Shown here: positions 12,001-18,114 of the stretch, one piece after another
How the letters are laid out: every line of letters starts with the position of its first letter
How positions within the stretch are numbered: the stretch's first letter is position 1
Assembly: GCF_018614975.1 (NCBI RefSeq)
Contig: NZ_JAGGNR010000011.1
Span: forward strand, 62,001-126,000
DNA: 64,000 nt
Reading direction: 5' to 3'
DNA from: Paenibacillus polymyxa
Lineage (GTDB): Bacteria > Bacillota > Bacilli > Paenibacillales > Paenibacillaceae
Program-made: the position numbers and the translations under genes
Notes under the pieces: generated by a model
What the model was told of the DNA's origin: nothing
The model's database searches: none
Seen by the model: the letters and a program-made list of their open reading frames with translations, nothing else

Positions 12001-12988
12001 ACCACTTCTTCGTGCGAAGCTTCTCCATATGGGAGAAGAGGAGCATGTGCTTCTGATGGATATGCATCACGCCATATCGGATGGTACATCCGTAGGCATT
12101 CTGATGCACGAGTTGATTCAGCTTTATCAGGGGATAACGCTTCCGCTTGTCCAGTTACAATATAAAGATTATGCTGTTTGGCAAAAAGACAGGCTTGCTC
12201 GGGGAGGATATGCAGAATCCCAAATCTTCTGGAAGGAAGTACTTCGCGGCTACCAACCTTTTACGATAAGTAGCGAACGTGTAAGTGACAAGGACATCAT
12301 TTCTTATGTGGGCGATCAGATAGTTGTGAAGCTGCCTGCAAGCCATCTCGTGCAACTTAGAGAAAAGCTCCATGATTCAAGCTTAACGGACTACGCTATT
12401 TTATTTTCGGTATATTTGCTTACGTTGCATCAGAAGACGGAGAGAACGGACCTGATTGTAGGAACGTATGCATTTGGCAGAAGAAGACCTGAATTGCAGG
12501 ACATGGTTGGTTTGTTTATTAATTCAATTCCCTTGCGAAATATAATATCAACAGGTGATACGTATCACCAATATCTTCTTAAGCTCCAGGCTAACCAAAT
12601 AGATGCATTTGATCATCAGGATTATCCATTTGAAAAAATGATGGAAGATGCAGGTTTCTCTTCTGCACCCGATGGGGATTTGCTGTTTGATACCATGTTT
12701 AACCTCAACAATTTTGCTCAGCGCTCTGTAGAAAATTCTGAAATTCAGATTACTCCATTCAAGTATGAATGGAAGTTCAGTGAGTATGAGATCTATGTTA
12801 CAGCTCAGAAAGTTGGAGAACATTTCAGTATCCACTTTGACTATCGGGTGGCAAGTTTCACCCGGGAGGAAATGGAGCAGTTTACCAATCAGTATCTGAG
12901 GTTATTCGAACATATTGTGGAGGAGCCTCATATTCTTATTGATCATCTGAATCAGATGAACCATTGGAAAGATTCTGTGATACACTAG
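2..12988 (+). CDS. Nonribosomal peptide synthetase, C-terminal part (5' end outside window)
   Basis: The frame is open from the first bases, so the gene starts upstream. Domain order: end of a condensation (C) domain, then four A-PCP units each followed by a C domain, so the protein ends in C. Adenylation P-loop motifs (YTSGSTGKPKG or APKG) lie near nt 840, 4015, 7185 and 10332. The carrier serines of GGHSLKAM are at nt 2018, 5216, 8366 and 11519. C-domain HHxxSDG motifs lie at 2612, 5792, 8933 and 12065. No epimerase, methyltransferase, reductase or thioesterase domain is seen. Eight-residue specificity codes read by eye are DGFMLGMV (A1), DGYMFGGV (A2), DGYMFGCV (A3) and DGYMFGGV (A4). A1 resembles the recalled Ile code DGFFLGVV; the others are unassigned. 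The product is unknown. The 51-aa gene follows 28 bp after the stop. Confidence 0.97.
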   Translation, partial: SLAEVQAEAGQNGQLFNHIMVYENYPSSASMFDTKQFELGFDITSIEAYEHTNYDLNISIGPGEEIRVKINYNQQVYSGSFIERLFIHLKQACLIIAREPEIGVSDIRILTPEENNMLAIGNETTADYPRNQSISELFIRQVELYPDHPAIQLAYQTWTYAELHALVEDWAKAIQWHGIKPGDKVGLVARKSMEMIAGMLAIIRAGAAYIPLDPTFPADRLTHMLHDSGARSLLRFTELELPNYEGHILTLDMLMMHERSFKPNNHHEIDFLSGPRDAAYIIYTSGSTGKPKGVVATHQNIIKTVRNNGYVELNSKDRILQISNYAFDGATFDIYGALLNGSTLVLTTEEQMQNVASLADMFIKEKVTVAFMTTALFNTMVDWNPSCFSKVRHLLFGGEKASIRHLNKAFAVLGPERLLHMYGPTETTVYATYYPITQPDLVPIGKPIHNTTAYVMNSKRNPMPIGVTGELYIGGEGLASYLNAPELMLERFVDNPYAPNEKMYKTGDLVKRLPDGNLEFVDRKDHQVKIRGHRIELGEVQEKMRALSGVEDVLVTTWRDGQGSSNLSAYIIPVQYADAHVEQNQQIQDWKLALKARLPEYMIPAEFQILRAFPLNSNGKIDRKNLPIPKVMGQPKNQPLSGDTEQKLAQIWEDVLGIKPGAGDHFFELGGHSLKAMMLVAKIHKEMDVKLSLHEVFRAAVLRDMSVCIENSRKSVYKAIPAAGVQESYPVSASQKRVYIAQQLAPMETSYNMPMVLEIEGKLNRDKLEKAFIQLIQRHEVLRTRFIWSGEHLRQHILEPAELTWGLINYEMQEQQEGAYLSTDNLYDQKTMIASRLETFVQPFDLSTGPLIRAALAEITSDRSLLFIDIHHIVSDGVSTGIIYKELTQLYEGEELSPVNLHYKDYSVYEQNERTSQRYEDNRKYWCAQFEGELPSTEIVPDYIRPSVRSYEGHSISFQLESELADRLKSLAAKHKTTLYVVLLAAYNIMLSKYTGEEDIVVGSPTAGRYHEDVQPMVGMFVNTLALRNQVPGELTVDEFIGRVKSNFVEAQEHGEFPLEDLLEHLQLSRDLSRHPLFDTLFVLQNMDIHPIQLTGTTFTVAEWDWNHAKFDMTWGCQEDRHGLNWTVEYASSIYKKSTIQKMIDHFKNILVQMGDARYMRLKEIHLLTNDEQSAMLACNETQAEYPRQSSISSAIEEQAARTPDQIAVMDKYQSLTYKEFNEVTDQFARVLMEKGMKQGDVAGLLTDRSLGMIIAIFGILKTGAMYIPIDPSFPEERKRFIMEDSKANWLITANELTMAGCTTHQLSLDAILQEAARTKQQFGNWKLPAIPPEATAYMMYTSGSTGKPKGVITSHRNIIKTVIHNGFSELSPADRVLQVSNYAFDGSTYEIFGALLNGASLILIAKHTLLDAAELARTMDEQRITSAFMTTTLFNTMVDYDVTCFKHVRKLFFGGESASIKHVLKALDYLGEHRVVNGYGPTETTVFAATYSVESSLRQHVRVPIGRPIHNTRLYVLNRWNQLQPIGVPGELYIGGEGVSKGYLNQPGLTEERFVPDPFIPGETIYRTGDLVVWREDGQLEYLARMDNQIKIRGNRIELGEIETRLKEIPTVNEAVLIARKEERGEGSLLCAYVVPEDLATKQMDSSDLVSKWKDELRQSLPEYMIPAFILIVDTIPMTSNGKVDHAALPKPSSKWNTAEVIQPENPYEEQLQHIWSEVLGKDSPGMLESFLDLGGHSLKAMTMVAKIHQMFDVKLSLQDIFSHPTIREQAMLIQGNYKLHRHVSLPTVNQDTSYNVTSAQRRLYIIQQNENMGTSYNMPMVLRIEGHLNIERLENALIQLIERHESLRTSFLVEDDEVRQQVHALDELDWKLDMTEVNDATSQYGAIDHDEASWVASCIIPFDLSAPSLFRAYVRKQSDMQHLLLLDVHHIVSDGISTAIMYDELFRIYEDEELPLLQKQYKDYAAYEQLQQSTEAYSAARDYWHRLYEGELPILDFPLENVRPRVQRYEGAQHTFLLGDVLAKRLTDLAASQDTTLYVLLLAAYYILLSKYSGQEDIIVGTPIAGRDHAETASMVGMFVKTLPLRSEIKPELTVAGYMASLKQRVLDCSNYALYPLEELLDHLQMVREPSRHPLFETLFVLQNMNMAQLKANQLTIDQMETTTGRSKFEMTWAGHELKEDISMTIEYNTDLFSHARILQLSSHYAHILEQMVNDPNLSLKDIELCTLEESLYLEKHEGQVVEYPREETIPVRFEKQVRQHGDRAALIMGSMSMTYSELGMNVKRMAETLKQEGVRPGDRVGLLTDRSMGMIVSILGILKSGATYVPLDPGFPQERMAFMLEDSQAQLLIAEQGHAVHGFSGKTMVLNEQSWSGPFNEEFERDQKSQPDHAAYVMYTSGSTGKPKGVVTTHRNIMKTSIRNGFIDMMPADRVLQLSNYAFDGSTYDIFGALLNGSALILISREDMLHITELARTLDEQRITTVFMTTALFNTLVDYDLSCLKHVRRLFFGGEPGSRKHVLKALGYLGPHRIINCYGPTETTVFATTFSVDESMQDRSNVPIGCPVHNTQVYVLNPWGKRQPIGVPGELYIGGEGLALGYLNQPALTEERFGKNPLKSGTRLYRTGDLVKWLPDGNLEFLDRLDQQVKIRGNRVELTEVESRLLVLPEVKEAMVTSGRDEQGHSFLSAYIVPHSTSEPRLAGIIREQLVHDLPDYMVPSTYTLLDSFPLTSNGKVDKRMLPNPQPLLTESYVAPTNPLEAELAEIWTNVLGLSRVGIYDHFFELGGHSLKAMSLIAQIHKAFDVKLTVQDVFTYTSVLDQSKFIQKARGTHRYASLQPVTVQDTYPASSAQKRLFFLQHMDQQSTSYNMPMIFEIEGELSTERLEEAFVSLIHRHESLRTSFELVQGDLRQRIWPAEDLEWRMERTLVERKETAIADTKTYVHSFIRPFDLRDHKSLIRAGLLSTSANKHILVVDTHHIVSDGTSTGIIFSELFQLYEQQKFEPLPVQYKEYAVWEQEQKHAESYRSSGEYWLNQFQGELSVLNLPYDNSYGRTDRPTGARVEMRLEAELTEQLQMQAEENKTTLYTVMMAGYSILLSKYAGQEDIVIGVPTAGREHADTASVVGMFVNTLALRLRPEGEIEVQRYIQQVHNLLLQGYEHGMYALEELIEQLALPRELNRHPLFDTMFVLQNMEHSSPEASSISIRQIPSGSSEPKFDMTWGSVEHAEGLSLTVEYNENLFSSETIERMMHHYEHILQQMVIRPYEQIMKIELCTPEERLHLASLEGEIVDYPREETISQRFEKQVLQYGDRPSVVMGTEEITYGELEIRANQLAEILRLKGIASGGVVGLLANRSIGMIVSIMGILKVGAAYVPLDPTFPEDRLAYMLRDSQAQLLISEVNLGVHDFQGQTILLDERLWDEMAKEEVVSNRVQTWTADSPAYVMYTSGSTGAPKGVVTTHRNIMRTSVNNGFMDMGPEDRVLQLSNYAFDGSTYEIFGALLNGAVLVLIPREDVVHTAELARTLKEERISSAFMTAALFNTLVDYDVTSLTHVRKLFFGGEAASRSHVLKALDYLGPHRLANGYGPTETTVFAATYTVDETLRDRRNVPIGRPVHNTKVYVLNRWGQRQPIGVPGELYVGGDGLALGYLNQPAQTSERFIESVITPGEIIYRTGDLVRWLPDGNLEYLDRLDQQFKIRGNRIELPEIEDHLISLTEVREAVVVPKRDKQGHSYLVAYVVLQWEEQAAQEQLAHIRQELSSMLPQYMIPSRFEFLNNLPRNSNGKIDRRALPEPVNQLTSGYCAPKNTLEQDLALIWAEVLGIERAGTEDHFFEHGGHSLKAMMLNTLIQEQLHIRIDLQDVFKYPTIKLLAAYIQQQGAALYHDEYEPIQPALEQSTYPATPYQAYGYEASEGNNHWNMPMAFHIKGRLQAKQLENSFRALIERHEALRTSLHNEGGQVVQCIHQRTPFDLIQENVESESDRIRIMESFIQPFNTARAPLLRAKLLHMGEEEHVLLMDMHHAISDGTSVGILMHELIQLYQGITLPLVQLQYKDYAVWQKDRLARGGYAESQIFWKEVLRGYQPFTISSERVSDKDIISYVGDQIVVKLPASHLVQLREKLHDSSLTDYAILFSVYLLTLHQKTERTDLIVGTYAFGRRRPELQDMVGLFINSIPLRNIISTGDTYHQYLLKLQANQIDAFDHQDYPFEKMMEDAGFSSAPDGDLLFDTMFNLNNFAQRSVENSEIQITPFKYEWKFSEYEIYVTAQKVGEHFSIHFDYRVASFTREEMEQFTNQYLRLFEHIVEEPHILIDHLNQMNHWKDSVIH

Positions 12989-13016
12989 TATAAACCATTC
13001 ATAGGAGGAGAAAAAC

Positions 13017-13172
13017 ATGAGCAAATTTTTCAAATTCGGAGTTGTAAGGGACGAGGAAGTACCCGAAGAGATCAATGAATTGGTGGAAGAAACAGAGAAA
13101 CTGCCCGAGACGATTAGACAGGAATTAAGCGACGCTTTCAAAGAAGAAGAAGATGAAGATAAAAATAAATAA
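13017..13172 (+). CDS. Small acidic protein of 51 aa directly after the NRPS
   Basis: ATG is preceded at good distance by AGGAGG (13002-13008 region), and the gene lies 28 bp after the NRPS stop, so it is probably translated from the same mRNA. The protein starts MSKFFKFGVV and is then very acidic: about 19 of 51 residues are Asp or Glu, with a charged tail EEEDEDKNK. It has no cysteine, no membrane segment and no obvious leader-core boundary. I do not recognise a family. It could be a small partner of the synthetase, a peptide precursor or an immunity-type peptide; nothing in the sequence decides. Strong Shine-Dalgarno, position and codon use argue that it is real. Confidence 0.7.
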   Translation: MSKFFKFGVVRDEEVPEEINELVEETEKLPETIRQELSDAFKEEEDEDKNK

Positions 13173-13199
13173 ATTGATAATAATTTAAGTTTTCATAAT

Positions 13200-13247
13200 G
13201 TACCCTCTTGCAAATCTCAGGAAAATATGAGATATGTAAGAGGGTAC
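13200..13247. terminator. Strong two-part hairpin closing the NRPS transcript
   Basis: A 10-bp perfect outer stem, GTACCCTCTT (13200-13209) with AAGAGGGTAC (13238-13247), encloses an inner 5-bp stem ATCTC/GAGAT (13214-13218 and 13229-13233). No T-run follows, so it may be an mRNA 3'-end stabiliser or processing structure rather than a classical intrinsic terminator. Confidence 0.5.
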
Positions 13248-13261
13248 ATACATAAAGTGCA

Positions 13262-13290
13262 TTGACGGAAAAAATTGGGTGTGATACTAT
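13262..13290 (+). promoter_or_regulatory. Sigma-A promoter of tetR-family gene
   Basis: TTGACG (13262-13267), a 17-bp spacer and TACTAT (13285-13290) fit a vegetative promoter. The predicted transcription start near 13297 lies inside the inverted repeat 13292-13309, so a repressor bound there would block it. Confidence 0.65.
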
Positions 13291-13291
13291 T

Positions 13292-13309
13292 AGACTGAAT
13301 GGTCAGTCT
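13292..13309. promoter_or_regulatory. Putative TetR operator 1
   Basis: Inverted repeat AGACTG-AATGGT-CAGTCT with 6-bp arms and 6-bp centre. It overlaps the predicted start point of the tetR transcript. It shares 11 of 18 positions with the repeat at 13968-13985, and the other seven are all transitions. Confidence 0.6.
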
Positions 13310-13313
13310 TTTG

Positions 13314-13928
13314 ATGGAGGGGTCTTCAATCGAAGTCAAACGGAGAAAAGATGTTGCTCAGATCAAGAAAGATATTGCTCGTAATACCAAAGAGTTATTT
13401 GCCCAAAAGGGATATAGTGCAACCTCCATGGAGGACATATGTACAATCAACAATCGAAGTAAAGGCAGTATATATTATCATTTCAAAAGTAAGGAAGAAC
13501 TCTTCATGTATCTCATCAAACTCAATAACGAAGAGTGGATGGATTCATGGCTGGAAAAGGAACATCAGTACGAGACGTCTGTAGATAAACTATATGGTCT
13601 TGCAGATCATTATGTTGATGATTTGGCGAATCCGCTCAATCATTCGATTAACGAGTTTGTCTCAGGTCAGGTGGTCAGTCAAGAGATGCTGGATGAGATG
13701 CTTTCCCTGATCCGAATTCCTTATATGACTTATGAGCGGATCATCTCTAGAGGGATTGAGGATGGCGAATTGAAACCGGAAGATCCACAGGACTTAATGC
13801 ACATTATTAACGGTCTTTTTAACGGATTAAGCACACTTTATTATGAAAAGGATCTGACCGATATCAGACGACTCTACAAAAAAGGTATTGCCAGTATGCT
13901 AGTGGGCATCCAACAACTTCAACAATGA
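13314..13928 (+). CDS. TetR/AcrR-family transcriptional regulator
   Basis: About 204 aa. The N-terminal helix-turn-helix is typical of TetR proteins (KGYSATSMEDIC, then SKGSIYYHFKSKEELF), followed by a variable all-helical ligand domain. The ATG at 13299 lies inside the operator almost at the predicted RNA start, so the ATG at 13314 is preferred. However, the only good Shine-Dalgarno (GGAGGGG, 13316-13322) sits just after that ATG and would suit a start near 13329, where the codon is ATC. The N-terminus is therefore unsettled. The gene lies between the NRPS unit and the MFS exporter, so it probably represses itself and the exporter, with the peptide or a related molecule as inducer. Confidence 0.9.
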   Translation: MEGSSIEVKRRKDVAQIKKDIARNTKELFAQKGYSATSMEDICTINNRSKGSIYYHFKSKEELFMYLIKLNNEEWMDSWLEKEHQYETSVDKLYGLADHYVDDLANPLNHSINEFVSGQVVSQEMLDEMLSLIRIPYMTYERIISRGIEDGELKPEDPQDLMHIINGLFNGLSTLYYEKDLTDIRRLYKKGIASMLVGIQQLQQ

Positions 13929-13967
13929 AAAGCTGATGTATAATCAGTTTTTCTTTTGAAAATTAAT

Positions 13968-13985
13968 AAACCGGACAGTCGGTTT
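13968..13985. promoter_or_regulatory. Putative TetR operator 2, before MFS exporter
   Basis: Inverted repeat AAACCG-GACAGT-CGGTTT with the same 6-6-6 geometry as the site at 13292-13309. It ends 15 bp before the exporter start codon, downstream of a possible -10 TATAAT at 13939-13944. Confidence 0.55.
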
Positions 13986-14000
13986 AAAGGGAGATGGAGA

Positions 14001-15239
14001 ATGAGCACATTGTTCAGGAATAAAGCTTTTCTTATCGTCACTGGGTCTGATCTACTGCAAAATCTGGCTATATGGATACGGAATATGGCGATCCTCTATT
14101 ATGTGATGGATCAAACTCAGGGCAATCCCATAGCGGTCTCGCTTATAACGGTCCTTGAGTACGCTCCGATTTTCGTTTTCTCCGTTATTGGCGGTGCACT
14201 TGCTGATCGCTGGAATCCCAAACGTACAATGATACTGGGCGATATGCTCAGTGCATTATCCATTGTAATGATTATTGCTGTCTTGTCTTCTGGTTATTGG
14301 CAGATTTTATATGTCGCCACTTTTGTATCCTCTATCGTTAGTCAGTTTTCACAGCCATCATCCGTGAAAATTGTGAAGCGAAATGTAGAGGAGGAGCATG
14401 TGCAGTCTGCAATTGCCATTACACAGAGTGGTCAATCTCTTTTCTTAATACTCGGGCCTATCGTCGGAACTTTTATATATACCGTTATGGGGATTCAAAC
14501 TTCGATGTATGCTTTACTTATTCTGTTCATAACCTCCGCTATTCTTCTTACGTTTTTGCCGAAGGATTCCGCCCAGCGGGAAACAGACACCTCATTACTG
14601 GCGGATATCAAGGAGGGATGGCAGTATGTCGGGCAATCCCGTTCATTAAAAATGCTTAGTTTGGTATTCGTCTGTGTGGGACTCTCTTCAGGTCTGATCA
14701 GCCCACTTGAAATATTTCTGATCACTGAACGTTTGGGACTTGAGCAGACGTCATTACAGTTCCTGTCTGGTGTATCTGGATTAGGTCTGTTGATCGGTGG
14801 GGGAATCGCTGCTGCTTTGAGTGGCAAGTTGAATCAAACGTTGACTCTAATGGTAGGGGTGCTGTGTCTGGCTGTAACCACGATGGGGGAAGTGTTATCC
14901 AGTTGGTTCTGGCTGACTCTTGTGATAAGTTTCCTGAGCTCTATCAGTCTGGCTTTTATCAACGTCATTATCTCGACGTACTTAGTTACCCAGATTGATG
15001 AACACTTGATTGGGAGAGTCAATGGTACCATCACACCATTATTCATGGGGGCCATGCTTCTCGGATCTTCCATGGCAGGTGTACTCATGAATAACACATC
15101 CTTATTTATCGTCTATATCATCTCGGTTACCGTGATGATCTTGAGTATCCTTCCAGGTATGAGAATTCAATTTCGCAATGAGCAGACTGCTCCAGTGAAC
15201 ACATTGAATCCGGAAGTTGCTCATCAGGCCGCAGACTAG
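14001..15239 (+). CDS. MFS-type exporter next to NRPS
   Basis: 412 aa, strongly hydrophobic, with about 12 predicted membrane segments. The stretch GGALADRWNPKR between the early helices is the MFS loop 2-3 signature, as in the macrolide/enterobactin exporter-like (MFS_3) branch. The start at 14001 (MSTLFRNKAF) is chosen because GGGAG lies about 10 nt upstream; an upstream TTG would add 15 residues reading through the operator. It probably exports the NRPS product or confers self-resistance. The thioesterase gene follows after 17 bp, so the two are probably cotranscribed. Confidence 0.9.
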   Translation: MSTLFRNKAFLIVTGSDLLQNLAIWIRNMAILYYVMDQTQGNPIAVSLITVLEYAPIFVFSVIGGALADRWNPKRTMILGDMLSALSIVMIIAVLSSGYWQILYVATFVSSIVSQFSQPSSVKIVKRNVEEEHVQSAIAITQSGQSLFLILGPIVGTFIYTVMGIQTSMYALLILFITSAILLTFLPKDSAQRETDTSLLADIKEGWQYVGQSRSLKMLSLVFVCVGLSSGLISPLEIFLITERLGLEQTSLQFLSGVSGLGLLIGGGIAAALSGKLNQTLTLMVGVLCLAVTTMGEVLSSWFWLTLVISFLSSISLAFINVIISTYLVTQIDEHLIGRVNGTITPLFMGAMLLGSSMAGVLMNNTSLFIVYIISVTVMILSILPGMRIQFRNEQTAPVNTLNPEVAHQAAD

Positions 15240-15256
15240 GAAATTGGAGGAAGGTC

Positions 15257-15967
15257 ATGAATTGCATACATCTCATCTGCTTTCCTTATGCTGGAGGTTC
15301 ATCCATGGTATATTATCGCTGGCGTAATAACCTTCCTTCTCATATTCAGTTACATCTGGTTGAATTGTCCGGGAGAGGTCGAAGAATGAACGAACCCCTG
15401 TACACATCCATGGAACAGGCTGTCGAGGATGCCTATTTATCTATTCCGTCCCACTTGTTCGAGGAGAAGATTGTTCTATTTGGATATAGCATGGGAAGTC
15501 TTATTGCTTATGAACTGGCTCATTACATCAAGGATAAACAGGGCAGAGATCCAGCGCATCTTTTTGTGGCTGCGAGAAAGGCTCCACATATAAAAAATCA
15601 TAAAAAAGCGATACATGCATTGCCTCACGATAAGTTTATACAGGAAATGCTTCAACTTGGCGGCATGTCACCAGAAGTATTTAAGAATAAAGAATTAGCT
15701 GAGATCTTCGTTCCCTTGCTCAGATCAGATCTGCAGATCGTTGAGAGCTACCAGTGGGCAGGGTCCAGAGAGCCTTTAAATACAGATATAACTGTTCTTG
15801 CGGGGGCTGATGACCTGATTCCCATGGAACACATGCATGCATGGAACCAAGTAACGAAAGGGAGTTGTACAGTAAGTGTCTATCCGGGTGACCACTTCTT
15901 CATTCATCAGCAGTATAACCGGATCACGGAGCAGATCGCCCGTGTACTGAGTGAGTATCATGTATGA
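15257..15967 (+). CDS. Type II thioesterase (external, NRPS-associated)
   Basis: 236 aa alpha/beta hydrolase of the SrfAD/GrsT kind. The N-terminus has the family's CFPYAGGSS oxyanion region, the nucleophile elbow is GYSMGS (Ser near residue 79), and the C-terminal histidine lies in GDHFF. Such enzymes hydrolyse wrong or stalled acyl groups from carrier proteins. GGAGGAAGG precedes the ATG. As the synthetase ends in a C domain rather than an integrated thioesterase, this is the only thioesterase in view. It could proofread or take part in release; proofreading is the known family role. Confidence 0.92.
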   Translation: MNCIHLICFPYAGGSSMVYYRWRNNLPSHIQLHLVELSGRGRRMNEPLYTSMEQAVEDAYLSIPSHLFEEKIVLFGYSMGSLIAYELAHYIKDKQGRDPAHLFVAARKAPHIKNHKKAIHALPHDKFIQEMLQLGGMSPEVFKNKELAEIFVPLLRSDLQIVESYQWAGSREPLNTDITVLAGADDLIPMEHMHAWNQVTKGSCTVSVYPGDHFFIHQQYNRITEQIARVLSEYHV

Positions 15968-16123
15968 CGAGAGCGTAAGCTTATCGGTTGGGCAAGTTGC
16001 AGTATTATAGACCTTAACTCAATCCCTATAAATAACAAAAAGCATGATCAAGTAGGGTCCCTGTAACGTGAGTCTTTGACTATTGAGACTCCTACATGTT
16101 TATTTAAAAAAGGAATGTACAAC

Positions 16124-16159
16124 AAAAAAAGCAGCGGGATCATCCCACTGCTCTTTTTG
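16124..16159. terminator. Bidirectional terminator between thioesterase and msrAB
   Basis: AGCAGCGGGAT / ATCCCACTGCT stem flanked by an A-run on the left and TTTTT on the right, so it works for the leftward msrAB transcript and for rightward readthrough. Confidence 0.8.
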
Positions 16160-16168
16160 TATTATAAC

Positions 16169-17131
16169 TTATTGGAAAAGGACGGCGTACTCACCGTATC
16201 CTTCCTTTTGCAAGTCTTCTTTGGGTACAAAACGAAGTGCCGCAGAGTTGATGCAATAACGCATTCCACCTGCTTCGGCAGGACCATCGTTGAACAGGTG
16301 ACCCAAATGGGAATCACCCTCACGACTTCTCACTTCGGTACGAATCATGAAGTGGCTGAGATCGGTTTTTTCCTTCACGTTGTGGTCACGCAATGGACGT
16401 GTGAAGCTCGGCCAGCCGCAACCGGAATCGTATTTGTCGGTAGAACTGAACAATGGCTCGCCGGATACGATGTCCACATAGATACCGTCACCGTGGTGAT
16501 CCCAGAATTCGTTATGGAATGCAGGCTCGGTCGCGCTGTTCTGGGTAACTTCATATTGAAGCGGCGTCAGACGCTCTTTCAGCCCGTCTTTATCCACGTT
16601 ACCGGACCAGTTGCGTTCGATGAAGTCTACGCGTCCAGAACCTTTGCTGTAGCGTTTGTAGTGGGCTGGGTTCTTCCGGTGATAATTCTGGTGATGTTCT
16701 TCCGCTTCATAGAACGGTTTGGCTGGCAAGATCGGCGTGAAGATTGGTTTGTCAAAACGCCCGCTTTGTCCCAGCTCCGCTTTGGAAGCTTCCGCAATCT
16801 GGCGCTGCTCTTCACTGTGATAGAAGATGGCGGTCTGATACGAAGATCCACGGTCATGGAATTGCCCGCCTGTATCCGTAGGATCAATCTGCTGCCAGAA
16901 CAGTTCAACCAGTTTCTTATAAGGGAAGATGGCAGGGTCGAATGTTATTTGCACAGCCTCTACATGTCCTGTTGTCTCCGAGCAGACCTCTTCATATGTT
17001 GGATTCTCGGTATGTCCTCCTGTATAACCCGATACGATCTTATGAATACCGGGCAGTTCTTCAAAGGGGGATACCATACACCAGAAGCATCCGCCTGCAA
17101 AAGTTGCTAACTCACTTGAATGTTGTTCCAT
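16169..17131 (-). CDS. msrAB: Peptide methionine sulfoxide reductase MsrA/MsrB fusion
   Basis: 320 aa. The MsrA half comes first, with the catalytic GGCFWC at about residues 13-18 and the GSSYQTAIF segment. The MsrB half (about 175-320) has CGWPSF and the catalytic cysteine in RYCINS. Together they reduce the S and R diastereomers of methionine sulfoxide in proteins. Both active cysteines are present. The start ATG has GGAGTG nine bases upstream. The gene stands alone on the minus strand and appears unrelated to the NRPS locus. Confidence 0.97.
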   Translation of the reverse strand: MEQHSSELATFAGGCFWCMVSPFEELPGIHKIVSGYTGGHTENPTYEEVCSETTGHVEAVQITFDPAIFPYKKLVELFWQQIDPTDTGGQFHDRGSSYQTAIFYHSEEQRQIAEASKAELGQSGRFDKPIFTPILPAKPFYEAEEHHQNYHRKNPAHYKRYSKGSGRVDFIERNWSGNVDKDGLKERLTPLQYEVTQNSATEPAFHNEFWDHHGDGIYVDIVSGEPLFSSTDKYDSGCGWPSFTRPLRDHNVKEKTDLSHFMIRTEVRSREGDSHLGHLFNDGPAEAGGMRYCINSAALRFVPKEDLQKEGYGEYAVLFQ

Positions 17132-17312
17132 GCTATAGTCACTCCATTTCTGATGAAGATTTAGCGCTCGTGTTCGAGCTCCAACAATCTACCGTTTTAT
17201 TAAAACTTGTTACACAAGCATTAGGCTTGCTCTTCTATTATATCCTGAATTGGCAAGCCAACCAAGCCGGAATGAAAACAAGCTGAATCTGAACGGTTTG
17301 CGAATTCTGAAT

Positions 17313-17924
17313 TCAGGCTTTGTTGCGTGACCGAAAGCGAAATAAGAGCAATACAATGGCCATGAACACCAGATATCCGGCAAGGATGGTCAGGCTCAGC
17401 CAGATGGAGGTTTCAGCCTGTGCACCTGCATAGGCAAAAACAAAAATCGCTGGCATTTTGCCAATGGCTGTAGCGACCATGAAAACCCAGAATGGTGTAT
17501 ACGTTATACCTGCATAGATATTAACGGCCATCTGAGGCACGATCGGAAGCAGCCGCATCGACATGACACCCATGAACGGATGTGCTTCCATCCATGTCGT
17601 AAAACGGTTCAAACCCCGAATGCGTTCGAGGTACGATCTCGCCTGATGTCTGAAGATTGTTCTTGCTCCGCCATAAACGAGCATGGCTGCCATTGTGGTG
17701 CCAAGCCAGCATATCCAGGCTGCCGTGGTGGTACCGTAACTGAAGCCAAAGGCGATAATAACAAACTTATAAGGAATTACAGGCACAAGAGCAAACAATG
17801 TTGCCATGGCGAGTAACAGCGGAATGGACTGATGAAGATCGGTCCAGGCCAGCAGATCATATCTGTAAATAAACGTGACTCCTGCAAGTAAAACATATAA
17901 CAGAAGCCATAACCATTTTCGCAA
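17313..17924 (-). CDS. TVP38/TMEM64 (VTT-domain) membrane protein
   Basis: About 203 aa with five or six membrane segments and the VTT/DedA-like core (FGFSYGTTTAAWICWLG, then MRLLPIVPQMAVNIYAG). Family members are linked to lipid scrambling or membrane homeostasis; the substrate is unknown. The frame stays open back to a TTG at 18044, but those extra 40 residues are hydrophilic and lack a ribosome site. I prefer the TTG at 17924, just before the first membrane segment (RKWLWLLLY), with AAAGGAG 11 nt upstream; an ATT codon sits at even better spacing. The N-terminus is uncertain. Confidence 0.8.
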   Translation of the reverse strand: MRKWLWLLLYVLLAGVTFIYRYDLLAWTDLHQSIPLLLAMATLFALVPVIPYKFVIIAFGFSYGTTTAAWICWLGTTMAAMLVYGGARTIFRHQARSYLERIRGLNRFTTWMEAHPFMGVMSMRLLPIVPQMAVNIYAGITYTPFWVFMVATAIGKMPAIFVFAYAGAQAETSIWLSLTILAGYLVFMAIVLLLFRFRSRNKA

Positions 17925-18114
17925 AATCCCAAACGCTCCTTTCAGATCAGGCAGGTCTAGTCGTGTCCCGATCTGTACTGCTGTTCCTCCTAAGTTTACC
18001 ACGTTCGCCCATTGTCTGAACAATTCGATCGAAGTCTGCTGCAATCATTGGCAAGTTGCTGTCCGAAGGGTTACACTATAGGACGTGGAAATATAGAACC
18101 GAACTGAAGGTGGA

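Noticed and set aside
1..12988. Long internal repeats in the NRPS taken as possible assembly or mobile repeats
   Set aside because: They follow module boundaries and keep the frame, so they are explained by module duplication.
16076..17110. 344-aa open frame on the plus strand
   Set aside because: It is antisense to msrAB, which has both catalytic motifs intact; the frame is a codon-bias shadow.
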